Below are positions 57,801-64,000 of a stretch of DNA of 64,000 nucleotides, piece by piece. Source of the stretch: Plotosus lineatus (Eukaryota; Chordata; Actinopteri; Siluriformes; Plotosidae); assembly GCA_024760905.1 (NCBI GenBank), contig CM045729.1, forward strand, positions 82,759,050 through 82,823,049. Reading direction: 5' to 3'. The translations under genes and the position numbers were made by a program. The notes under the pieces were generated by a model. The model had not been told where the DNA came from. It worked only from the letters and a program-made list of their open reading frames with translations, and ran no database searches. Position 1 is the stretch's first letter, and each line of letters opens with the position of its first letter.

Positions 57801-58570
57801 CATATAAAAGGAAAGAGTTTACTAAATGTTTCAGAACGTTATCTCCTGGATGACCAATCGTCAGTACTATGGGCAGATGAGTTATTGGGACAGTGAGGTT
57901 GAACCTGGCTGGTCTTTATGTTATGGCCACTCTTAAGGACACTTCTGATTTGCAGGACCATCAGCACCCCTTTAAATTATTGTGAAGTTTAAACTTATAC
58001 CTCAAGTGTTGTGTTGAAAATAACCTTCGTAACTTTTTGATCAGTTTATTTTTAAATCATCATATGAGGAAAGGTGTGCGCCTTCTTCAGGGGTGCCAAA
58101 ACTTGTGCAGTTAACGGTATAAAAGCAAAACTGAAACAAGTGTAATCTGAAACCTGGTGAATTGAGTAGAGAAATAAAGTGAAGAGGGAAGTCAGTAACA
58201 GACAGACACACACCTGAACGTAAAGGGTAACGTCCAGTCATGAACGCCGCCCTGCTCGGTGTACACAGCGGCGCGGCGGCCACATGCTGGGTCAGTTTTA
58301 CTCCCTCCGTCGCCAGCATATCGATGTTTGGAGTCCTCACAACAAGAATCAGAATTTTTCATTTTAAATGTTTTGGGGGAAAAAATTACCACAAAATTAC
58401 TAACAAAACGCACCGGGTTTTTTCACCTGATCGTACTGTTCCCATAGCAACCGATATCTCCAATCCCCAGATCGTCGACCATCATGAGAATGAAGTTGGG
58501 TTTGGTGACGTCTTCGGCATTTCTGACACGTCCAGTTTGAACAGTTAGAATAAATAATACGAGCAAAAGC
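36391..58570 (-). CDS. Arylsulfatase, STS/ARSD/ARSL/ARSH/ARSF group, nine exons (first coding exon not found)
   Basis: A sulfatase that hydrolyses sulfate esters; the group is anchored to ER/Golgi membranes by a helical hairpin. The nine exons (58570-58427, 58335-58214, 53134-53012, 51390-50967, 45092-44956, 40469-40335, 40138-39976, 36969-36848, 36722-36391) join in phase into 566 residues, close to the usual 560-600. Landmarks: hydrophobic leader, metal-binding MMVDDLG, the signature [14 protein letters not shown] whose Cys becomes formylglycine, GKWHLG, a membrane hairpin, HVH, FTSDHGG and [11 protein letters not shown]. All expected catalytic residues are present. The C-terminus WLQPCC followed by FPFCSC, and GIFRW and EPTSLMD, favour ARSD/ARSL-like over STS, but orthology needs a tree. 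The start codon lies in an unseen exon upstream of 58570. The substrate cannot be told from sequence. Confidence 0.93.
36757..36838. repeat. Microsatellite filling most of arylsulfatase intron 8
   Basis: (TG)n then (AG)n on plus, so (CT)n(CA)n in the transcript. The intron is only 125 bp (36723-36847). Confidence 0.95.
36848..36969 (-). CDS. Arylsulfatase exon 8 of 9
   Basis: Acceptor TGTTTTCAAG, donor GTGAGC. Encodes [20 protein letters not shown], then [20 protein letters not shown]. Beyond the donor the open frame runs into a CT/CA microsatellite, which is intron. Confidence 0.93.
37333..38175. mobile_element. Tigger/pogo-like MITE, family C, with nested SINE
   Basis: TA-flanked ends CAGTAACCCCTTGCCACTCG and ACGGGGGGTTACTG. 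It contains a SINE at 37737-38066. Confidence 0.75.
37737..38066 (-). mobile_element. GGCAGTGG SINE, type 1 tail, nested in a MITE
   Basis: GGCTTTTTCCCATTC, CGTCGGATGCCCTTCCTGAC, core and minus-strand B box (GACTCGAACCCCCAACC on plus). Confidence 0.85.
38176..38904. other. Arylsulfatase intron 7, mostly unrecognised
   Basis: Contains a poly-T tract (38485-38508) and a GAT trinucleotide tract (38681-38730). Nothing else recognised. Confidence 0.6.
38905..39575. mobile_element. Tigger/pogo-like MITE, further family
   Basis: TA-flanked; CAGACGCTCCCCGACTTATG at the left and GTGGGAATTACTG at the right. The interior has GTTCCGGACGGCCGAACGTA, as in other Tigger-type MITEs. Confidence 0.55.
39582..39665. 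repeat. (TG)n(TA)n(CA)n microsatellite
   Basis: A near-palindromic TG-TA-CA-TA tract in arylsulfatase intron 7. Confidence 0.95.
39976..40138 (-). CDS. Arylsulfatase exon 7 of 9, ending at a GC donor
   Basis: Starts [20 protein letters not shown], with the active-site Lys, and continues [18 protein letters not shown] to QQPKDR. Acceptor TTTTTCTGCAG. Only the donor AG/GCAAGT keeps frame and family sequence across to exon 8 ([10 protein letters not shown]). The nearby GT, four bases into the intron, would shift the frame. This is therefore a GC-AG intron. Confidence 0.92.
40335..40469 (-). CDS. Arylsulfatase exon 6 of 9: FTSDHGG motif
   Basis: Encodes [25 protein letters not shown] (second metal-binding pair, Asp-His) and GGWNGIYRG. 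Acceptor CTCTGGTAG, donor GTAAAG. The His after Asp agrees with ARSD/ARSL-type enzymes; human STS has Gln there, as I recall. Confidence 0.92.
40470..41080. other. Arylsulfatase intron 5 segment, no recognised element
   Basis: Nothing recognised. Confidence 0.55.
41081..42897 (-). mobile_element. Old Tc1-like relic with nested MITE, hit by a younger Tc1
   Basis: GGTATCCATAAGTATTTGGA, CACCACAATGGATTTAAAAT and AATACTTGGATGGAAATCCT match the end and transposase region of a different Tc1 family. It resumes after the MITE (TTTTTAGCATCTGACTGACT; TTTGGCCACTACTAACGTTT; ACATTTATCTGCTTAATTTG). Heavily mutated. Tc1 copy 1 starts at the TA at 42896-42897. Confidence 0.6.
41429..42241. mobile_element. 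Tigger/pogo-like MITE, family D
   Basis: CAGTGATACCTGAGCTCACG at the left, CGTCAGCGGAGGTTTTACTG at the right, with GTTCGT motifs in both arms. Nested in the Tc1 relic. Confidence 0.7.
43035..44141 (-). pseudogene. Tc1-like transposase, copy 1, C-terminal deletion
   Basis: DNA cut-and-paste transposase. Paired-type DNA-binding domain ([57 protein letters not shown]), then the DDE catalytic part: [12 protein letters not shown] (first Asp), QQDNDPKH (second) and [15 protein letters not shown], where Glu is the third. The frame is open but loses the C-terminal segment seen in copy 3 ([15 protein letters not shown]) and runs into terminal-repeat sequence. All three catalytic acids are present. 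Confidence 0.9.
44349..44692 (+). mobile_element. GGCAGTGG SINE, type 2 tail, inside Tc1 copy 1
   Basis: Head GGGGCAGTGGTGGTCTAGTG, B box GGTTCGAGTCC, core, L2-like tail CCTAATTAGGATGAAGCGGT and GATGATGATG end. 7-bp duplication CAGATCA at 44342-44348 and 44693-44699. Confidence 0.92.
44956..45092 (-). CDS. Arylsulfatase exon 5 of 9: HVH motif
   Basis: Encodes [20 protein letters not shown], with the active-site His, and [16 protein letters not shown]. Acceptor TTTTTGCCTGCAG, donor GTGAGA. The exon sits between two Tc1 transposons in opposite orientation (42898-44768 and 45831-47434). Confidence 0.94.
45907..46242 (-). mobile_element. GGCAGTGG SINE, type 2 tail, inside Tc1 copy 2
   Basis: Reverse complement of the 44349 SINE, with the same duplication (TGATCTG on plus, 45900-45906 and 46243-46249) at the same Tc1 position. 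Confidence 0.92.
46413..47296 (+). pseudogene. Tc1-like transposase, copy 2, broken
   Basis: Open to 47063 (DNA-binding domain, then [12 protein letters not shown] and QRHVWR), where a TAA replaces the Lys codon seen in copies 1 and 3. Remnants follow ([13 protein letters not shown] in a shifted frame). The region from the second catalytic Asp to near the C-terminus is deleted, so it is inactive. Confidence 0.9.
47435..48214. other. Arylsulfatase intron 4 segment with a SINE-head fragment
   Basis: Contains the right arm of the family D MITE to 47726, a CA tract (47750-47768) and a minus-strand tRNA-like SINE head at about 47790-47892 (GGGATTGAACCCCAACC). Confidence 0.55.
48215..48430 (+). 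mobile_element. V-SINE fragment
   Basis: CTCTAGTTTCTTCCCACAGT, CAACTAGCCCCTAGGTGTGA and CCAGATTCGGCTGAGATGAG. Confidence 0.6.
48523..49771 (-). mobile_element. Tc1-like transposon, copy 3, without SINE
   Basis: TA-flanked; same ends as copies 1 and 2. The 5' arm is joined directly to the middle of the DNA-binding domain, so the N-terminal third of the transposase gene and part of the arm are deleted. Confidence 0.92.
48742..49640 (-). pseudogene. Tc1-like transposase, copy 3, N-terminal deletion
   Basis: Encodes [20 protein letters not shown] onward, all DDE blocks ([32 protein letters not shown]) and the intact C-terminus [17 protein letters not shown]. It lacks the first part of the paired domain and has a small deletion after [10 protein letters not shown]. 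Non-functional. Confidence 0.88.
49774..50940 (+). mobile_element. Tc1-like relic of another family
   Basis: Starts GATCCATAAGTATTTAGACA. Broken frames give [20 protein letters not shown] and PFTTPVRL (a DNA-binding region), then [32 protein letters not shown] and VTEWPIQS, the decayed catalytic half. It ends just before arylsulfatase exon 4. Confidence 0.65.
50967..51390 (-). CDS. Arylsulfatase exon 4 of 9: KWHLG motif and membrane hairpin
   Basis: Starts [18 protein letters not shown] and [17 protein letters not shown]. Two hydrophobic helices follow ([19 protein letters not shown] and [16 protein letters not shown]), the hairpin that anchors steroid-sulfatase-type enzymes. It then reads WNCIVMRN and [20 protein letters not shown]. 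An NST glycosylation sequon is present. Acceptor ATTCCCTTTAG, donor GTGAGC. Confidence 0.95.
51662..52497. mobile_element. Tigger/pogo-like MITE, family B, full length
   Basis: TA-flanked. CAGTGGCACCTCACCTTACG and its complement CGTAAGGTGAGGTAGCACTG. It contains a TG-rich stretch (about 51946-52036). Confidence 0.8.
52498..53011. other. Arylsulfatase intron 3 segment, no recognised element
   Basis: AT-rich; nothing recognised up to the exon 3 donor. Confidence 0.6.
53012..53134 (-). CDS. Arylsulfatase exon 3 of 9
   Basis: Acceptor TTCCTTTAAG, donor GTAAGA. It encodes [20 protein letters not shown] and then [19 protein letters not shown]. It joins exon 4 to create the GKWHLG motif, which holds the active-site Lys and His. 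This exon is too short to stand out as an open frame and was found by following splice phase and family motifs. Confidence 0.92.
53402..54160 (-). mobile_element. Tigger/pogo-like MITE, family A, inverted and truncated
   Basis: CAGTGGTACCTCGTGTAAAG, GGCTTTTCCGGGCCGATTAG; far end GTTTGGGAGGGTGTTGTAAG. The reverse complement of 29042-30032, lacking its last bases. Confidence 0.7.
54180..56330 (+). pseudogene. Decayed transposon-type protein gene, family uncertain
   Basis: Broken frames read [109 protein letters not shown] and [10 protein letters not shown]. From memory this resembles an uncharacterised protein family (HIKLGLMKNFVKA and SDEHGERFHQD motifs) present in many copies in insects and fish, probably transposon-derived. 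Several stops and a 570-bp interruption (55384-55955) make it a pseudogene. It lies in arylsulfatase intron 2 on the opposite strand. Confidence 0.6.
55384..55955. other. Insertion within the decayed transposon gene
   Basis: Separates [10 protein letters not shown] from [10 protein letters not shown] in the pseudogene. Internal sequence (TATTTTTAAGTAATAAATAT and onward) not recognised. Confidence 0.45.
56414..57196. mobile_element. Non-autonomous DNA transposon with CAGGGCTGCCAAC ends
   Basis: CAGGGCTGCCAACCCAGGAA at the left; the complement GTACAAGTTGGCAGCCCTG at the right. 783 bp without a coding frame. The target duplication is not obvious. Confidence 0.65.
57197..58213. other. Arylsulfatase intron 2 segment, no recognised element
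   Basis: AT-rich with A and T runs. The open frame 57546-57896 shows no domain. Confidence 0.55.
58214..58335 (-). CDS. Arylsulfatase exon 2 of 9: formylglycine signature
   Basis: Encodes [18 protein letters not shown] and then the sulfatase signature [12 protein letters not shown]. The Cys is converted to formylglycine by the SUMF1 system in this family. Acceptor GTTGTGAG, donor GTGTGT. The intron from exon 1 is only 91 bp. Confidence 0.93.
58427..58570 (-). CDS. Arylsulfatase exon 1 of 9: leader and first metal-binding Asp pair
   Basis: Reading down the minus strand, acceptor CTGTATTTCAG opens the exon. It encodes a leucine-rich hydrophobic leader ([10 protein letters not shown]) and then [21 protein letters not shown]. 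The Asp pair binds the active-site calcium in sulfatases. Donor is GTGAAA. The frame stays open upstream of the acceptor for 17 codons but reaches a TGA without any ATG, so the start codon must be in a separate upstream exon. Confidence 0.9.
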
Positions 58571-58734
58571 CTGAAATACAGAAAGGTGAAGAGGGTTCGT
58601 CTCTGAAGCAGCGCGTGTTGGCGGGGATATCAGTGATACCCTTGAATGTTCTAAGGAACAACTAGTTCATGTTTCCTCGAAATAAAAACATGTACAGGAC
58701 GTTACCTCATCATTAAAAATTTGTTGCAGTTGTT

Positions 58735-59095
58735 TGCAAGTCCACCTACAGTAAGCAGATCCTGGGTTCAAGTCCCGAGCTGAGGTGTTTCTATATGTAG
58801 TTTGCATGATTTCCCCGTTGATCTTGTGGGTTTCCTCTGGGTGTTTCTGGATTCCTCCCATAGCACATTGACATCAGGTCATAGCATAGTTGACATCAGG
58901 TCAACTGCCTGATCAAAATTGCCCCTTGGTGTGAATATGGGTGTGAATGGTTGCGTATGTAGGTATGTGTTGGACCTGTCATGGTCTGGGGAGCTGTTGT
59001 GGGTGTACCCTGCCTTAATCCTGTGTCGGCTGAGTTAGGCTCTAGCCTCCAGTGACCCTAATAACATTAAGTTCCCCAGAAATGAGACTGAATGT
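58735..59095 (+). mobile_element. V-SINE
   Basis: TCCTGGGTTCAAGTCCCGAG, AGTTTGCATGATTTCCCCGT, GGTTTCCTCTGGGTGTTTCT and an L2-like tail. Confidence 0.75.
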
Positions 59096-59510
59096 GTCCA
59101 ACGGAGGCAAGTAATTCCATTATATATGAAACCTATAGTGAAGTTATACGGTTTCAGTTTAGGATTTAAGGTACAGTAATAGCTATACAATGTGTGTCAA
59201 CAAGTTTCAGCAAAAGTTTAACCCGCAAAAAAAGCCCACATCATACCTCAGGCTGGTGAGAGCCATCAGGGGAGTAGTGCCTGGTTCTCCAAAACACCTG
59301 AGAGAGTCACACTCCACATCATTATTTATCCTTTTTAAAGGAATTCCAGGTTACATAATACAGAAATACTACATACATCTGAAATTAATAATGTAATATT
59401 TACTACCACACCAACTTTACTACCACCCACACCAACATTTATTCCCACCAAGCAGGAAACAGTGTGACATACGAGTTATTATTTATATAATTTATACTAA
59501 TAATCACAGC

Positions 59511-59511
<1 letters not shown>
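59096..59511. other. Upstream of arylsulfatase exons, no recognised element
   Basis: No promoter or first exon could be identified on the minus strand here. Confidence 0.5.

Positions 59512-59546
<35 letters not shown>
59512..59546. repeat. (AAT)n microsatellite
   Basis: About 11 AAT units. Confidence 0.95.
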
Positions 59547-59765
59547 TTCTTCTTCTTTTCCTTTCGGCTTTTTCCCGTTTTCGGGAGTTGCCACTGCGAA
59601 TCATCTAATTTGCACATTTGATTTGGCATAGGTTTTTACGTTGGATGCCCTTCCTGTCACAACCCTTTTAGCAAGGGAGAGAGAAACACACTGACGGCTT
59701 TGCAGCCTACTCTTTACGAAAGTCAGCAATGGTTCTTTTACATGCCTCTCACCATAGACAGTGAG
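59547..59765 (-). mobile_element. GGCAGTGG SINE, type 1 tail, lacking its head
   Basis: TTCTTTTCCTTTCGGCTTTT to ACCATAGACAGTGAG; the head is replaced by Rex3-like sequence at 59766. Confidence 0.8.
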
Positions 59766-60969
59766 TTGTTGTCCTGGGAGACTTCAACGCCCATGTGGGC
59801 AATGATAGTGTCACCTGGACGGGTGTGATTGGTAGGTACGGCCTCTCCAGTCTGAACCCAAATGGTATTTTGTTGTTGAACTGGTGTGTTGGACTTGAAT
59901 ATTAGGGTGTCCATAAGTGCACTTGGCACCAGGACACCCTAGATCGCAGTTCGATGGTCAACTTTGTAGTCATGTCACCAGACTTGCAGCTGCACACTCG
60001 GGTGAAGTAGGGTGCTGAACCGTCAGCCGATCATCAACAGGTGGTGAGCTGGCTCCGATGGTGGAAAAAGCCTCTCTCCAGACCTGGCAAGCCCAAGCGT
60101 GTAGTTATGGTCTTCTGGGAACGTTTAGCAGAGTTTATGGTTAGACAGGCATTTAGCTCACACCTCTGGCAGAGCTACAACCACATCCCGTAAAAGGCAG
60201 GTGACATGGAATCCGAATGGGCCATGTTTTGTGCCTCCATTGCTGAGGCAGCAGCCCATAGCTGTGGCCGGAAGATCATCAGTGCTTGTCGTGATGGTAA
60301 CCCCCGTACCCGGTGGTGGACACCTGTGGTGAAGGAGACCGACTAGTTGAAAAAGGAGGCCTATCGGGGCTTACTGGCCTGTGGGACTACCGAAGCAACA
60401 GACAGGTATCGGCAGGCCAAACATGCCACCATCCCAACACAACCATCTGATGCCTCAGAAGGGGTAAGGAGTTCTCCACAAATACTATTTACAGTGGAAC
60501 TGCAGAGCTGCTCACCTCGACTGGGGATGTTGTCAGGGGGTGGAAGGAATACAGTAGTCCGTTGACTATTTGCCGTTTTGCACTCGCGGCTTTGCACATT
60601 CGCGGATTGCAGCAACTGTCACGTAATTCAAATTCAGCAAATTTCTGTTCTCCCACCTGTTGACTGGTTGAGATGATGTAACGCTCCTTTTCCCTCAATT
60701 GCGCACACTTTGTGCCTGTGCTTTTTTAGTGTGTGTGTTTAATTACAGTTAAGCTCCATCATGCCACACAAACGCTGTACACCTCCCCAGGCTTCTGGTA
60801 AGGCACCGAAGCGCCAGAAAAAAGTAATGACGCTGCATGAAAAAGTAGAATTGCTTTATATGATTCAGGACAGAAAACATTTTGCTGCAGAAGTGCTAAG
60901 AAGGTGAATGTTGTATGAAACAAGGTCATCATCAGAATGGAACCTGCCTTAGTATTCTGGATACTTCTA

Positions 60970-61201
60970 GATCATGGGTCAGCAACCTTTGCCATTCAAA
61001 GAGCCATTTGGACCTGTTTTCCACATTAAAGAAAACACTGGAAGCCCCCAATTTTTTTTTTGACATTTACATGAAATAATACTGCATATAATGTCTTCCC
61101 CCTTTTTCCTTCATGTTAATATAAAGCAACAATGTGTTGCATTGATTTAAACGACTGCAGAGACAATTAAATTACAATTCTGCTTGCATCAAAAACATTT
61201 A

Positions 61202-61241
<40 letters not shown>

Positions 61242-61300
61242 GCCAGCCTCCCCGTGACCCTAATTATGATTAAACAGTTCAGAAACTGAATGAATGTGTT
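60970..61300. mobile_element. hAT-like fragment, A-tract and SINE tail scrap
   Basis: CATGGGTCAGCAACCTTTGC and AAGAGCCATTTGGACC, then a 31-base A run (61209-61239), then an L2-like SINE tail (CGCCAGCCTCCCCGTGACCC). Confidence 0.5.
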
Positions 61301-61339
61301 TGAGTATTCCTTGTATTTTTTATAAAGAAAAAGCATATA

Positions 61340-61669
61340 CAGTTGGCCCCTACTTACAAAATTAATCAGTTCCAGCGCCTTTTTCGTAACACAGGAGTTT
61401 TGTCAGTAGGGGTCGCATTTTACATGTTACACGCCTGATTCTTTCCAAGGCTCCCATGAATACCCCATAAACCCTTTAAATATGATAAAAGTACACCAAT
61501 GTCAACCAAGGGATTATTATTATTAGAAAATTAAAATTAAAATAAGACGTGGTGTGAGAATGGAATATGTGTTAAAAGTAAAAGAAAATTATTTATTAAA
61601 CATTTTATGAACATATTAAACCATTTTATTAACATATTTATTAATTAAACCATTACTAAACATTTTTTA

Positions 61670-61701
<32 letters not shown>

Positions 61702-62149
61702 ACACACACACAGACCTCTCTCTCTCTCTCTCGTTCTCTCTCTCTCACACACACACACACAATACAGTATGCATTAAATGTGTATTGTATACACATTAAA
61801 TGTTTATTGTGGTGCTGCGGGCCACGCCCACAAGCAGCACGCCTGAGCATTTCAAGACTTGGAATTCAAAGCGCATTCCCTGCTTGACAGATTGGAGGTC
61901 CAAATTCAAATTCAACTTGATTCCTTGAGGGATGCGCCACATTTATTAAACATTTACTGAATTAAACACCTTTAAAAAAAACAAACTAAAAACTAAAGAG
62001 TTAAGCCTCCTTCTGTCTCTCTCTCTCTCTGGAACGAATCAGGTGTTTAACATTTAAAATGTGCCCCCTACTTACGAAACTCCTGCCTGCGTTACGAAAA
62101 AGGTGCTGGAACGGATTAATTTCGTAAGTAGGGAGCTATCGCATTACTG
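61340..62149. mobile_element. Tigger/pogo-like MITE, family B, with internal microsatellites
   Basis: CAGTTGGCCCCTACTTACAA; right TTCGTAAGTAGGGAGC, then TTACTG. CA and CT tracts at 61672-61760. Nested in 60552-62334. Confidence 0.75.
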
Positions 62150-63645
62150 TGTATATATATATATATATATCACTCATTAAAACAGTAAGATTGTCTATAT
62201 AATGTGTTTAAGAAGCATATTTTAGCGCTTGCAATAGATACATGGGGTTTTACTTCTGAGTACAGAACTCGCGGATTATCTTCATTCGCGGGAGGGGCCG
62301 GAACCAAACCCCTACAAATAACGAGGGTCTACTGTACTTTGAGGACCTCCTCAATCTAACCACACCCGCTGGAGGAGGACGACCCTGAGGGTCTGGGTGG
62401 GGGTCTGCCCATCACTGGAGCTGAGGTAGTCAAAAAGCTCCTTGGTGGTCAGGCCCCGGGGGTTGATGAGATCCACCCTGAATATCTCAGGGCTCTGGAT
62501 GCTGTCAGACTGTCTTGGTTGACATGTTTCTGCAACATCGCATGGTCATCAAGGTCCGTACCTCTGGACTGGCAAACAGTCCCCCTTTGTAAAAAAAAGA
62601 CCGGAGGGTGTGTTCCAATTATCGTGTAATCACACTCCTACGCCTACCTGAGAAAGTCTATGCAGGGGTACTGGAGAGAAGAATCCGCTCAATAGTTGAA
62701 CCTCAAATTCAGGAGGAACAATGTGGTTTTCGTCCCGGCCATGGCACTCTTGGCCAACTCTATACGCTCCGCTCCACAGGATCTTGGAGGGGACATGGGA
62801 GTTTGCCTAACCTGTTCACATGTGTTATGTGGATTTGGAGAAGGTCTTTGACCGTTCCTTCGAGCTATCCTGTGGGGCGTGCTCCAGGAGTATGGCATTC
62901 CGGACCTGTTGCTACGGGCCAGTCGATCGCTGTATCATTGGAGCCAGAGTTCGGTCCATATTGGGAACAACAGGTCAAATTTGTTTCCGGTGAGGGTTGG
63001 GAGTCCGCCAAGGCTGTCCTTTGTCACTGATTCTGTTCATAATTTTTATGGATAGGATTTCTAGCCGAAGCTTTGAGGAGTTCTTGTTTGGTGGCCATTG
63101 GATCTTGTCTCTGCTTTTGGCAGATGATGTTGTCCTTTTGGCTTCATCAGACCGGGACCTCTTGCTCTCAGTAGAGCGATTTGCAGTCGAGTGCGAAGTG
63201 GCCGGGATGAAAATCAGCACCTCCAAGTCCGAGGCCATGGTTCTCAGTTGGACAAGGGTGGAATGCACCCTCCAGGTGAGGAATGAGGTCCTGCCCCAAG
63301 TGGAGGAATTCAGATATCTTGGGGTCTTGTTCACGAGTGAGGAAAGGATGGAGCGGGAGATTGACAGACGGATTGCTGCAGCCTTTGCTGTAAAGCAAAG
63401 CCTGTATTTGTCCGTTGTGATGAAGAGGGAGCTGAGCCGCAAGGCAAAGCTCTCAATTTACCACTCAATCTACGTTCCAGGTAGTGACCAGACGAACAAG
63501 ATCGCAGACACAAACGAGTGAAATGAGCTTCCTTCGTCGGGTGGCAGGGCTCTCCCTTAGAGATAAGGTGAAAAGCTTAACCATCAGGTCAGGTATGAGG
63601 GCATGTGCTGGGACGGCACTTCGCTGCGTCCACCAGCCGCCTCCA

Positions 63646-64000
63646 CTAATCCAGCCGTCTCCTGGCGATCGACCAGGCCTGCACAGGGCCCATACCCCCC
63701 GGCAGTGCAGCCCTCAGCTGTGACAACCACGTCGCACGCGGCTGTCCCCGCGATAGGCTCCAGCCCCTAGGATCCCAAACAGACAGGATCCGGTGTGCTG
63801 GGTCCAAAGGTGGGAAACGCGCCAAGTTCCCGTAGTAGCGCAGCTGACGGTCGCGGATCAAGCAGGTTACTCTTACCATCCCCGCATCCTCAAGCACCTT
63901 CTGGTTGGTAACAAAGTCCCGCCAGCGGTATCCGAAGTCGTAATGAAGGAGTCCAGTCGTCGTCCAAGCCCAACCATGAGCGTCCATGTCTCGCTTGAGT
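63646..64000 (-). mobile_element. C-terminal fragment of a third LINE reverse transcriptase
   Basis: The minus-strand frame reads GYRWRDFVTNQKVLEDAGMV, RDRQLRYYGNLARFPPLDPA, HRILSVWDPRGWSLSRGQPR and AWSIARRRL. This is the usual C-terminal RQLR-x-x-G-x-x-AR pattern of LINE polymerases, from a family unlike RTE or Rex3. It continues past the window end. Confidence 0.65.

Larger units (their letters stand above)
60552..62334. mobile_element. Tigger/pogo-like MITE, family C, with nested elements
   Basis: TA-flanked. CAGTAGTCCGTTGACTATTT at the left, CAAATAACGAGGGTCTACTG at the right. Joining the flanks restores an in-frame Rex3 stretch, GWKEY-FEDLLN, with a single TA, so the boundary is exact. 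Confidence 0.85.
59766..63590 (+). mobile_element. Rex3-like LINE relic, split by nested MITEs
   Basis: Endonuclease end [20 protein letters not shown], then GRKIISACRDGN and KKEAYRGLLACGTTEATDRY. After the MITE: FEDLLNLTTPAGG, LLGGQAPGVDEIHPEYLRAL, CSNYRVITLLRLPEKVYAGV and EEQCGFRPGHGTL. The catalytic core is VRQGCPLSLILFIIFMDRIS and LLLADDVVLLASSDRDLLLS, with KISTSKSEAMVLSWTR, VEEFRYLGVLFTSEERMERE and RELSRKAKLSIYHSIYVPG. Many frameshifts; inactive. It breaks off near 63590 after EMSFLRRVAGLSLRDKVKS. Confidence 0.85.

Noticed and set aside
57546..57896. 116-codon plus-strand frame in arylsulfatase intron 2
   Set aside because: No recognisable domain; AT-rich sequence gives chance frames of this length.
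58667..58861. First coding exon of the arylsulfatase
   Set aside because: The minus-strand frame with an ATG here is reverse-complement V-SINE sequence, with no signal peptide and no in-phase donor.

Overview
This is a vertebrate genomic window, almost certainly from a ray-finned fish. Its two protein-coding genes have small exons with splice sites. The rest is packed with transposons typical of teleosts: Tc1-like, pogo/Tigger-like and hAT-like elements, RTE/Rex3-like LINEs, V-SINEs and long CA tracts. An otophysan such as a catfish is possible from the repeat types, but that is only a guess.

Gene 1 (+ strand, 4.3-19.0 kb) is the 3' part of mxra5, matrix-remodelling-associated protein 5. Four exons are present. 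They encode the end of the leucine-rich-repeat domain, the cysteine-rich cap, a long Thr/Ser-rich linker and 12 immunoglobulin domains. The signal peptide and first LRRs must lie left of the window. Gene 2 (- strand, 58.6-36.4 kb) is a membrane-anchored arylsulfatase of the steroid-sulfatase/ARSD/ARSL/ARSH/ARSF group. Nine exons give a nearly complete, intact 566-residue reading frame; only the start-codon exon was not found. The two genes are convergent, as ARSF and MXRA5 are on human Xp22.3, so this looks like a conserved gene neighbourhood. I infer no functional coupling between them beyond linkage.

Layout: 0-4.3 kb, LINE, MITE and hAT remnants in the mxra5 upstream intron; 4.3-19 kb, mxra5 with SINE-rich introns; 19-36.4 kb, intergenic repeats including a nearly full-length RTE LINE (23.5-26.6 kb, - strand) and a 17-bp palindromic minisatellite (30.7-32.5 kb); 36.4-58.6 kb, the arylsulfatase, whose introns hold three related Tc1 copies and older Tc1 relics; 54.2-56.3 kb, a decayed transposon-type gene inside an arylsulfatase intron; 58.7-64 kb, a Rex3-like LINE split by nested MITEs.

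The most interesting material is in the mobile DNA. One tRNA-derived SINE head and core occurs with two different LINE-type tails. One of those tails appears to be the RTE LINE's 5' region fused to its 3' end. The other version sits at exactly the same site, with the same target duplication, inside two Tc1 transposons. Those two Tc1 copies face each other around arylsulfatase exon 5. Family assignments rest on remembered family sequences and motif reading; no database search was run.
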